A stretch of 13,268 nucleotides of DNA. Source: Parvularia atlantis. Its lineage: Eukaryota; Opisthokonta; Rotosphaerida. Numbering within the stretch: the first letter of the stretch is position 1; each line of letters starts with the position of its first letter. Position numbers and translations under genes: made by a program. The notes beneath the pieces were generated by a model. It searched no databases and was not told where the DNA came from. It saw nothing but the letters and a program-made list of their open reading frames with translations. This document shows positions 5,960 to 13,268 of this stretch, piece after piece. The stretch is from assembly GCA_943704415.1 (NCBI GenBank), contig CALSCO010001840.1, forward strand, positions 1 through 13,268, read 5' to 3'.

Positions 5960-8410
5960 TCACTGCTCCCAGTTCGACTCGGAGTACAAGCTGAGCGACG
6001 CGAGCATTTTTTTCTCGGCGTGCGCCACCGTATGCATGTCCTGCGTATTGATCTCCTGCATGCGGCTTAGGTCGATCAGCACCGCCTTGAGCGCGCCGTG
6101 CTCGTCACGGCACAAGCCGACGTGGCGCCAGTGGCACGACAGGTGACGGTAGCCGCGCTGCAGAATCTGCCGCACGGCGGCCCTGGTGGCGGCCTTGACC
6201 TCGTCTGTCTGGTTGTGCACATCTCCCGTGCACATCTCCAGATACGGCAGGATGAGCGCCGGTGCGCCGTCAAGCGTGATCACGTGCACGTCGTCGGCGT
6301 CCCAGATGGTGCGCCAGCGCTGGGCTTCATTCTTGAACCGCCCCAACTGTAGCAAGTTTCCGTCCCCGCCGACGCGGGAGTCGCGAGCTACTTCTCCGAT
6401 CGGCAGCTTGAGCACGCACACGCGCGCCTCGGCATCGGCGGTGGCGGCGAGGAAGGCCTGGCCTTCGTTGCCCGTGCCCAGCTGAAGGAGTAGCACAAAC
6501 TCAGTCGCGTCGCAGGACGGGAAGCTGTCAAAGGTGACCTTGTAGTTCCTGGGCAGCTTGACCCACTCGCACCGCGAGCTGTTTGGCGTGAGCAGCCGAC
6601 ACGCGCGTCCGGCGCGGAACGGGTCGTCCAGCCCTGTCACGGGCGACATGGCCATCTTGACGTACACGGCCGCTAGCACCTCGCAGAGCTCCGGGTCGTC
6701 CTGCTTGTAGACCCTGGTCGTGTGGACGACGCGCTCGACTGGCTCCCAATGCACGCCCGGGACGGCGTCCGAATCTGGCTGCGGCTGGCATTGGCCCGGG
6801 CACGCCGGCGTCTGGCCTGCTGCGGCACTGGCAGCGCGGCTCCGAGTCGCGACCCACCGCGGCTCCTCTGGCAGGCGCAGTCTGCGCCGGAGGCACAGCC
6901 GAACGCGGAGGTCACGCTCAGTCTGATCTCGCTCACGGTCCTCGCGCTTCTGGGGCACGAAGCTGGGTTGCCGGCGCTGCAGTGGCTCGCGCGGCATCTT
7001 GCTCGACTGCGCGTCATCGACCGTGTCCGGCATGCACAACACGCGCCACTCGATGTAGTTGGTGAGGATGCAGTAACCGTGATCCAGCCCTACGTTGCTG
7101 CGCAGCTCCATCATGCTGTCGAAGCACTCTTCGATGATTGCAGGGACGTGCATCGCGTCGGCTTCGGCAGGCCTCCTTACAATCGCAATGCCGGCCGGCA
7201 CACCATCGTCGGCGTTGAAGAAGCCCATGCACAGTAGCTCGGGCTTGTGCCTGAGCCTTGCAATGCGCATGCGGTGCTCGTCACCAAGAAACCCTCGAAC
7301 GGCACAATTAATGTCCGCGAAGTAGCCAGCCAAAAGATCGACCTGAGACGCGTCCAACAGCTGTCGCAGACTCGGATAATGAGGGCACAATCCGCAGTCG
7401 TACTTCCACTGCTGCCACTGCCTCGTTGCCTCTGACCGCGCCATCCTGTCCTTCGTAATGCAGTCGATGTGCGGGTCGTGCAGCAGGTCACGGTTGAGCC
7501 TCACTGGCACCGGCGCGATCTCAGAATCGCCGGTTCCGCCGGCTGCTGCGGCGTCCTGGTCCTTATCGATCTCATGCTCGGCCACCATGTCGCTACGAAT
7601 GTCCAGCGGAGGCAGGCCATCGTCCACGATGTTCTGGGGTCGGTCTTGCAGTAGCTCTTTCAGTGTGCTCTTGAATTGCACCACGAGAGCCATCTCCTGG
7701 TCGTCAAGCAAGTCCACCGGCAGTGTCTCGTCCCCGCTGAGCAAGCGCTCACCTTTGGCGCGCTCCTCACGGGGGCCTTGCTCGTCCTCAAGCGATCTGC
7801 CCGCGTAGATGGCTTGCTCGGGTCCTTGGTCGTTAGGCTGGTTTGGGAGGCTGTAGCTTGACGACAGCAACCGTGCCATCAGTTGCTGGACGGTCGTGCT
7901 CTTGACGACATAAAAACGGATGATCGGTGCTATGCCATCGGTGAAGACGGGCCGCACTCGCACCGCTCGCAGCACTGGGAGCGGGATGACGACGATGAGG
8001 GCCGCGTTGGCGTCACGGTTGCGGCCGTTAACGAGCTCGGCTGGCACGTCGGCGTACGTGTCCTTGAGTTGGCGGGCAGCGACGGTGTCCGTAATGGGCA
8101 ACGGGCCCGTCTCATCGTCCGCCGAGACGCCCGCGTAGACCTTGAACGTGCGCGCCTGCCAATACTCGAGGCCAAAGTGCTCGACGACCTTGTCCAGCAC
8201 GTCGCGGATGCTGCTGACCGCGGCCAACTCGGAGCCCGGGTTTTGCGCCGAGCCGACGGCTGAGCCGCCGCTCAACTCGACGCGGATAATCGGGCGCAGC
8301 GCGCCACCGTCAAACACGGGCCGCACTCGCACGACCGGCGCGGTGCCGGGCGCGGGCGCCGGCGGACTGCGGTCCGGAGCTGTCGTCATGTTGCTCAGTG
8401 AACTGAACAT
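5960..8410 (-). CDS. Crinkler-like protein with kinase-like (DUF5898-like) C-terminus, intronless
   Basis: One uninterrupted minus-strand frame of 816 codons. Residues 26-145 and 148-247 are a duplicated module. Each copy opens with VRVRPVF, a short D/G segment and PIIR, continues with a leucine-rich helix and a Y-A-G-S motif, and ends in a hydrophobic strand; this resembles ubiquitin-like header domains of Crinkler-type proteins. Residues about 320-460 form an alpha/beta region ending GYCILTNYIEWRVLCM, similar to the restriction-nuclease-like part that precedes DUF5898 domains, but I see no complete D-ExK set. A Gln/Pro/Arg linker follows. Residues about 615-816 are kinase-like: Gly loop LGTGNEGQAFLA (644-655), VLK lysine K668, helix-C-like E695, CHWRHVGL (759-766) and a DFG-like IDL (779-781). 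The catalytic-loop Asp position holds Ser758, so activity is doubtful. Such proteins are known from oomycetes, chytrids, amoebae and some algae; the role here is unknown. I chose ATG 8410; ATG 8389 is also possible. The open frame runs on upstream to 8770, but that is TIM21 DNA. Confidence 0.75.
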   Translation of the reverse strand: MFSSLSNMTTAPDRSPPAPAPGTAPVVRVRPVFDGGALRPIIRVELSGGSAVGSAQNPGSELAAVSSIRDVLDKVVEHFGLEYWQARTFKVYAGVSADDETGPLPITDTVAARQLKDTYADVPAELVNGRNRDANAALIVVIPLPVLRAVRVRPVFTDGIAPIIRFYVVKSTTVQQLMARLLSSSYSLPNQPNDQGPEQAIYAGRSLEDEQGPREERAKGERLLSGDETLPVDLLDDQEMALVVQFKSTLKELLQDRPQNIVDDGLPPLDIRSDMVAEHEIDKDQDAAAAGGTGDSEIAPVPVRLNRDLLHDPHIDCITKDRMARSEATRQWQQWKYDCGLCPHYPSLRQLLDASQVDLLAGYFADINCAVRGFLGDEHRMRIARLRHKPELLCMGFFNADDGVPAGIAIVRRPAEADAMHVPAIIEECFDSMMELRSNVGLDHGYCILTNYIEWRVLCMPDTVDDAQSSKMPREPLQRRQPSFVPQKREDRERDQTERDLRVRLCLRRRLRLPEEPRWVATRSRAASAAAGQTPACPGQCQPQPDSDAVPGVHWEPVERVVHTTRVYKQDDPELCEVLAAVYVKMAMSPVTGLDDPFRAGRACRLLTPNSSRCEWVKLPRNYKVTFDSFPSCDATEFVLLLQLGTGNEGQAFLAATADAEARVCVLKLPIGEVARDSRVGGDGNLLQLGRFKNEAQRWRTIWDADDVHVITLDGAPALILPYLEMCTGDVHNQTDEVKAATRAAVRQILQRGYRHLSCHWRHVGLCRDEHGALKAVLIDLSRMQEINTQDMHTVAHAEKKMLASLSLYSESNWEQ

Positions 8411-8449
8411 TCTGCCACGGTGAACTAGAACGGCAATTTGCCAGAAGAC

Positions 8450-8460
8450 GGCACTGGCAG
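8450..8460 (+). repeat. Right copy of the 11-bp direct repeat flanking the Crinkler-like gene
   Basis: GGCACTGGCAG lies 39 bases upstream of the Crinkler-like ATG, in the 121-base spacer after TIM21. It matches 5812-5822. No other signal was recognised in this spacer. Confidence 0.4.
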
Positions 8461-8531
8461 ACACACGCCTCACGTCTTCAGGTAGATGTGCTGCGTGCGC
8501 CCGTACGCTGCCGCAGGCAGGGCTTGCCGCG

Positions 8532-9452
8532 TCAGTCTGCCGTCGAAACCACGCCGACCGGCGAGCGCGCACCCGTCGCCTCGACGATCGCATACGTGTT
8601 GACGTACGATCCCTTCTCGCGCACAAACTGCGCCTCGACGACGCCCGTGCCGCTGCGCACGCGCATACATTGTGAGCGCCCGCACCCGTGCCACCGGGCG
8701 GGACGCACGCGGTGCCGCGCAGGAAGAACTGGATCGTCATCATCTCCTTGCCGTCGGGGCTCTTCTGCACTGTGCGCCTGCCGGTGCCAGTCCGTCAGCC
8801 GACGCGCGCACACGACCGCGGTCACGCGCACGCACAGCACGGGTGCTCTCCCGCGGCGGTTGGTACGCGACGTCGATGCGACGACCGGTGCGCCGAGAGC
8901 GCTCTTCACCTGCGGCGAGCGTCAGGCGCGGCACGTCTGCCTGGTCGCACTGGACGCCGGACGCACCCGCGCGTCGTCGCAGACCTGGCTGGCGATCGTG
9001 TTGAACAGGCTGCCGGGGCTGTCGGACGAGACAAGCTCGCCGGCGAGGGCGTAGCCCGCGAGGCCTGCACGCGCCGGTCAGCAGCCGCATCTGCTGCTCG
9101 GCCGCCGCGCGCGCCCCGCACCGAGCGCGATCAGGCCGCCGAGGATGATGGCGCCGTAGCCGGCCGTCTGCGTCGCGCCGACGACTTGTGCGTGCCCACG
9201 CGCGCGCGCGTGCATGAGCATCGCGGGAGGACGGGTCGGAGGCGTGAGCGCACCCTTGTGCACCGTGGTCGACGGCGTCTGCTCACCAGACGATGCAGAC
9301 GCCACAAGTTGTCCGGCCTTGCCGCCCTGCTTCCGTTCCTGCTGCTGCTGCTGGCGGGGCGCGGCTGACGCGAAGCAGGCGACCGTGCCGGCCCGGATGT
9401 GCGCCCAGGGGATGCGCACACAGGCGATGCGCGCGCGCGTGTGTGACAGCAT
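8532..9452 (-). CDS. TIM21-like mitochondrial import subunit
   Basis: Six exons on the minus strand: 9452-9254, 9184-9122, 9064-8967, 8909-8841, 8764-8709 and 8652-8532. They total 606 nt, giving 201 residues. TIM21 is an inner-membrane subunit of the TIM23 presequence translocase that contacts the TOM complex from the intermembrane space. The N-terminus MLSHTRARIACVRIPWAHIR is Arg-rich without acidic residues, as expected for a mitochondrial presequence. A Gln run follows. One membrane helix is at about 75-97. Directly after it comes ELVSSDSPGSLFNTIASQV, matching the ELFSSSSPSKIY-type block of TIM21. The C-terminal domain shows NRRGR, MTIQFFLRGTAGTGVVEAQF and a final beta hairpin, as in the family. 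Donors: GTGCGC, GTGCGG, GTGCGT, GTGCTG, GTGCGT. The first intron (9253-9185) is chosen on phase and GTGCGC alone and is the weakest. The start is 27 bases after the Pth stop, same strand. Confidence 0.83.
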
Positions 9453-9479
9453 CCTGTGCGATCCTGTGCAAACTGGCCC

Positions 9480-10373
9480 TCATCTCCCGACCGTCACTGG
9501 CGCGGCGGCCGGCTGGGCTGATGTGGCCGGTTGGGGCGCGGCGCCGCTGGCCCGTCTCCCGCGGCGCGGCGTGGGCACGTGCCGCTCAGGTGTCGGTGCC
9601 TGCAGCCGCGCGATCGCGGCCTCGCACTGCACCAGCACCGTCTTGAGCCATTGCTCGCGCTCGCGCGGCGCAAAGGACTCGAGCACGTAGTCGGCCACCA
9701 GGTCGGCGTGCACGGGGCGCCCGATGCCAATGCGCAGGCGATGGAAGTTCTGCGCGACGGCGTGCACGATCAGCACGGCGTCCGCTGCCGGTCGCTGCGC
9801 ACGCACGTCTGTGCGCAGGCTCGCGATGACCGAGGTCACGCCGTTGTGGCCCCTGTCGAGCGCGGCGCTTTGTCAGCAAGAAAAGAGTCGCACGGTTGTC
9901 CATCCACGCACTGCGCACTCCCGCCGGCCTTGGGGCTGACCTTGCCAAACTCACGCTGCAAGTCGTCGTGCGCCACAAGCAGGTCCGACTCGACCGCGAT
10001 CGCGTGGTCGGCCACGGCGCGGCTCACGGCTGGCCCGCACACGTTCATGTACGTCCGCGGCCGCACCAGCAGCAGCTCGCGCGTGCCATTGATCGTACTG
10101 CGCACCGCCTCATCAGGCGCCTGCGCGGTGACGGCGCGCGCAGTGCACCGGGAGGGCACGCACCACCGCGCCAGGTCGTACAGCACGCCGGCCCGCTCCC
10201 ATCGCGCGCCGTGGAGCGTGGCCAGGTGCTCGACCAGCATCGCGCCGGCGTTGTGCCGCGTGCCGCCCATGCCCGGGTTGCCGAGGCCGACGATCTACAC
10301 GCACGCGTGTGAGCCCCGGGCACGCGCGGCAGGCGCAGGCGACGCGACAGACCATCCGAAGCGCTCGAGCCAT
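9480..10373 (-). CDS. Peptidyl-tRNA hydrolase (bacterial-type Pth family)
   Basis: Five exons on the minus strand: 10373-10353, 10294-10164, 10097-9912, 9852-9807 and 9749-9480. They total 654 nt, giving 217 residues. It cleaves peptidyl-tRNA dropped by stalled ribosomes, freeing tRNA. Family blocks in order are IVGLGNPG (8-15, with N13), TRHNAG (catalytic H21), RTYMN (M68, N69), VAHDDL (D95), GHNGV (N116) and NFHRLRIGIGRP, then DYVLESF. All key residues expected for Pth are present. The last 45 residues are Pro/Ala/Arg-rich and unlike bacterial Pth. Introns are 57-66 nt: 10352-10295 (donor GTCTGT, least certain), 10163-10098, 9911-9853 and 9806-9750 (all GTGCGT). A seven-residue first exon precedes IVGLGNPG. 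No clear targeting peptide is seen, so cytosol or an organelle are both open. It shares a 49-bp divergent promoter with the DUF3825-KH gene. Confidence 0.93.
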
Positions 10374-10422
10374 GTTGATGACGCAACAGTGTGACACGAA
10401 ATCGAGAGCCGACGTGCCCAGC
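10374..10422. promoter_or_regulatory. 49-bp divergent promoter of Pth and the DUF3825-KH gene
   Basis: Start codons of two oppositely directed genes are separated by only 49 bases, so both 5' leaders and the core promoter must be very short or overlap coding DNA. TGACGCAA at 10379-10386 resembles a bZIP (CRE / C/EBP-ATF-like) site. No TATA box is seen. Transcription starts are unknown. Confidence 0.45.
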
Positions 10423-13268
10423 ATGGCCGGTGCGTGGCCGCCTTCCTCGGTCGCCCGTGGGCTCTCACGCGGCACGCGGCTGCACGCGGCACAGCCGGCC
10501 CGGGCACGTGGGTGCCGCTGCGGCTGACCGATGCCGCGCGCGCCATCTTCGTCGAGCGCTCGATGTTCCCGCCGGCGCGCGACCAGGTGCGCCGGAGGGG
10601 CCGCCACATTGTCGTAGTTGGGCTGACGCAGCCGACAGGACGCCCTGGCATCGCCCGCGCAGCCGCCCACAACGGCCGACGCGCCCGTGCCCGCCGCCGA
10701 CGACCGCACGCCGCCGATCGTGTGCTGTCACCCGCGCGCGCTCGACGTCCTCATCGGCATGGCCGCGCCGGAGGACTGGGGCACCCAGGGCGCGCTGCTG
10801 CAGCTGTACCTGCGCGAGACGTTTGCGCGGCTGGTGCAGCAGGACCTGCTGGTCGCGTTCTACCCGGCGGTGTGAGCGGCTATCGCGTGCGCGCCGGATG
10901 GGGCTGCTTAACGGACGCTTCGCCAGGGCTCTGTCGACCCGACCGCACTGTGCTTCCACACGGGCCTGCACACGGCCGCCGTCGTGCCGCTGTTCTGCGT
11001 GGTCGTGCCGGCGACGTCGCCGGTGACGTCGCCTGCGCGCATTACCTGCTGCGCTTGCATGGCTCACACATACGCAACAGGGCACTGCGATGCCGGCCTG
11101 GATGCGTGGGGCGCCGTGGATGGTCACCAGGTGCCGCCGCGGCGTATGCGCACATGGCGCCGCAGCTCATGCGCTGGGGTGCGCGCAGCTTTGTCGATGA
11201 GCTCACGCTGTACGACCCGGGGCGCTGGGGCGACCTGCAGCGGCGGTGCGCGGCCGTGCACCACTACCTGAGCGCGAGGTGCGCTACACACACTCTCTGC
11301 GCTGGCAAGCGCGAGCAGCACCATGACCTCGCTCGCAGCCCGTTCGATCCTGCCCGGCTGCCGCGCAAGGCCCTGCTCATCGTGGACGACGACGCGATGG
11401 CGGCTGCGGCGTACGACGAGCGCGTGCCGCTGACGGACGATCGGGTGCGCACCGCGTCCACTGCGCACGCTTTGCTGACGTGCGCACAGATCTCCGCCGA
11501 TGAGCTCCTAGCCACCAGCGATGCACAGGAAGCGGCCAGGCGGCGCAAGATGCTCCCCGCGCGCTACCGCGACCTTGCCCCGCCGGCGCTGGTGGCGGGT
11601 CTGCGGCGCAGCCTGCGCACGGCGCTGATCCGCCTGAGCCTGCACCCACGCGCGGCCGTGCCTGTGCTGTTCCGCACGCGACAAGGCGCGTCTGCGGTCG
11701 CTTGCGCGCAGCGCCCCGCTGAACGGGCTTTTTACCGCGCAGACCACACCGCGCTGGCGGTGCGCCTGGCCGTGCCGTGGAGCCTGTCGGGCGAAGCCGA
11801 GCCCGACTGCGGCCTGGTGCTGGAGCGGCGCGTGCATGCCGAGCGCGGCAATACGCCGGTGCGCTGGCGGGACCTAAGCGCGCGTGCGTTGCTCAGAGCC
11901 TCGCTTTGCGGCCACGCAGTACTACCACGCTGTGTGCGTGCTCGAGCTGCGATGGGCGCGCGCGTTTGCCCGCCTCGTGCAGCGCGTCGACCAGCACTGG
12001 CTCGAGCCGCACAGCGTCGCCGGTGCTGCGCCGACGAGTGCCCTGGCGCAGGGCACGCCGAACGTGCTCGCGGGCGGCGCGATCAAGATTGGCGCCATCA
12101 CTGCGCCGGGCGAGCCGCTGCCCGCGCGGCCGCACGTGGAACGAGGCTACGCACCGTGCGTCACCGTACATGCCGTCTGGACAGCGAGCTTACCCCTCCT
12201 GGGGCGCAGACCGCAGCGCATGCACCCGTACGGCGAGCACGCGAGGCGCCCGACGCCCGAGCCTCCCGCTGCTGCTGCCCCTGCTGCTGCTGCTGGTCCA
12301 CCTGCGATGGCCGCTGCTCCGCCACCCACCAGCGATCCTCGCGCGGCCATTGGCGCCATGGGCCCGTCGGCCGCCGCTCAGCCGCTGTCGCACGACCCGC
12401 GCATGGACCCGCGCATGAACCCGCGCATGGGAGCACCGCCGTCGCACGACCAGCGGTCCGCCGTTGCCGTGCCCGCATTTGATCCGCGCCGCGGGACATC
12501 GGACCCGCGCCCGCCACCACCACCACCGCCGCCGCCACCGGGTGGGCCGCCGCCAGGCCAACAGCAGCAGCAGCATGCAAATGGCAGTACTGCACCGGCC
12601 AGCGGCGACGGCGCGAGCGCGCAGTACAACATGCGGCTTCAGGTACGCCATCGCCGCAACTCTCCTGGCGACACTGACTTGTCTGCGCCGCAGATCCCCG
12701 GCCGCGCGGTCGCACCGGTGATCGGCAAGCAGGGCTCGGTCGTGAAGCGCATCATGGAAGAGACTGGCACAACGATCGTGTCGCCGCGGAAGGACGTTGA
12801 CCAGAACACGTTCTTGATCACCGCGCCAACCGAGGCCGCGCTGGCTGAGGCACGTGCGCGCATCCTCATGATCGTGCAGCACTACGAGGCAAGCGACAAC
12901 GAGAAGGGTGCGCCGACCGCAGCTGTCACTTTTGCGCGGTGCTGACGACGCGGCGGGGCAGATATGCGCGCGGCAGGCATGCCGGGCAGCGCGAGCGCCC
13001 GCCCGGCCTTCTACGACACGCCGCTAGAGCAGCCAACCGCAGCCGCGGCCGCAGGCTACCCTCCGCAGCCCGATCCGCGCTACCCGCCAGCCGGCGCGGC
13101 TTACCCGGCTGCGGGCACGCTGCCGCAGTCGGACCCGCGCTACGCCATGCCGCAGCAAGACGCGCGCTACATGGACCCGCGCTACCAGGGCACGCCGTCA
13201 CACGACCCGCGCGGCTCGCCGATGCGCCCGCCGCCGCCGCCGCCCCCACCGCCGCCCGGCCCACCGCC
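10423..13268 (+). CDS. DUF3825-like protein fused to a KH RNA-binding domain, 3' end missing
   Basis: Exons: 10423-10429, 10495-10586, 10639-10869, 10927-11022, 11166-11278, 11339-11444, 11490-11685, 11743-11858, 11920-12155, 12210-12642, 12694-12907 and 12977 to beyond the window; about 710 codons so far. Residues about 55-365 resemble DUF3825: APEDWG with YLRETFARL, then ALCFHTGLHT (family FNTGL block), PFDPARL, LRTALIR, EPDCGLVLER and VLELRWARAFARLV ending DQHWLEP. A long Pro/Ala linker carries DPRM-type repeats and poly-Pro. The KH domain (about 543-610) has IPGRAVAPVIGKQGSVVKRI with the GxxG loop GKQG, then DVDQNTFLITAP. After it, DPRY repeats and poly-Pro resume. Binding of single-stranded RNA is inferred from KH; the DUF3825 function is unknown. 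Uncertain points: the intron 11023-11165 (143 nt, long for this window), the GC-AG intron 11686-11742, and whether the DUF3825 and KH parts are one gene. A KH gene starting near 12219 is the alternative. No stop separates them in the joined frame. Confidence 0.65.
12331..12560 (+). repeat. DPR-motif and poly-proline low-complexity linker before KH
   Basis: The coding frame gives SDPRA, HDPRM, DPRM, NPRM, FDPRR and SDPRP, then ten prolines from CCACCACC/CCGCCG codons and a GG-PPPG turn. The mix of synonymous codons shows selection on the peptide rather than pure slippage. The segment is probably disordered. Confidence 0.8.
13063..13268 (+). repeat. DPRY-motif and poly-proline segment after KH
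   Basis: The frame reads PDPRYPP, SDPRYAM, QDARYMD, DPRYQG and HDPRGS, then at least ten prolines to the window end. It repeats the design of the linker before the KH domain, with a tyrosine added, so the protein may alternate KH domains with such linkers; a further KH could lie beyond the window. Confidence 0.8.

Noticed and set aside
8411-8770. N-terminal extension of the Crinkler-like frame to 8770 (120 extra codons)
   Set aside because: The stretch covers TIM21 exon 4, its introns and the spacer; only the high GC keeps the frame open. The MFSS start at 8410 leads directly into the repeated module.
11144-11165. 22-nt intron in the DUF3825 region, paired with intron 11023-11080
   Set aside because: It fits the phases, but 22 nt is far below the other introns. 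One 143-nt intron gives the spacing to the conserved Trp expected from the family. Left open.
10434-12482. Single 682-codon plus-strand frame
   Set aside because: It reads through several introns whose lengths are multiples of three. Conserved blocks switch frames at 10639, 11166 and 11920.
1-13268. tRNA, rRNA, CRISPR array, transposase, replication origin
   Set aside because: I saw no regularly spaced repeats, no cloverleaf or rRNA-like sequence, and no transposase or reverse-transcriptase motifs on either strand. Weak tRNAs would need tRNAscan-SE to exclude.

Overview
This window looks like nuclear DNA from a GC-rich, very compact, intron-rich single-celled eukaryote (an alga, amoeba or other protist; I cannot place it more closely). 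The evidence is that seven genes only make sense after removing short introns, mostly 45-75 nt. These introns share one grammar: a GTGCG-type donor, a CTGAC-like branch site and a CAG or AAG acceptor. Spacers between genes are often under 100 bp. All exon structures below were built by hand from phase, splice motifs and recalled family alignments; no search was run.

Layout: (1) 35-828, +, 5'-truncated DUF1992 / DNAJC28-like gene. (2) 919-1764, -, bZIP transcription factor in four exons, convergent with gene 1. (3) 1896-2153, -, doubtful small ORF. (4) 2226-3700, +, mitochondrial phosphate carrier in eight exons; intron 5 carries a (TC)26 microsatellite. (5) 3749-5774, +, CLASRP/SWAP-type SR splicing protein in ten exons, 48 bp after the carrier. 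(6) 5960-8410, -, an intronless 816-codon Crinkler-like protein with a duplicated N-terminal module and a degenerate kinase-like (DUF5898-like) C-terminus. (7) 8532-9452, -, TIM21-like mitochondrial import subunit in six exons. (8) 9480-10373, -, peptidyl-tRNA hydrolase in five exons, only 27 bp upstream of TIM21. (9) 10423 to the window end, +, a DUF3825-like protein apparently fused to a KH RNA-binding domain with DPR and proline-rich linkers, starting 49 bp from the Pth start on the other strand.

By inferred function, the phosphate carrier and TIM21 act in the mitochondrion, and DNAJC28-like and Pth proteins often relate to it. The CLASRP-like and KH proteins act on RNA. This is ordinary eukaryotic housekeeping content and I see no operon-like pathway. 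The outlier is the Crinkler-like gene: no introns, lower G+C in places, and an 11-bp direct repeat on both sides. The DUF3825-KH architecture and this gene are the most novel items. No tRNA, rRNA, CRISPR array, transposase or replication origin was seen.
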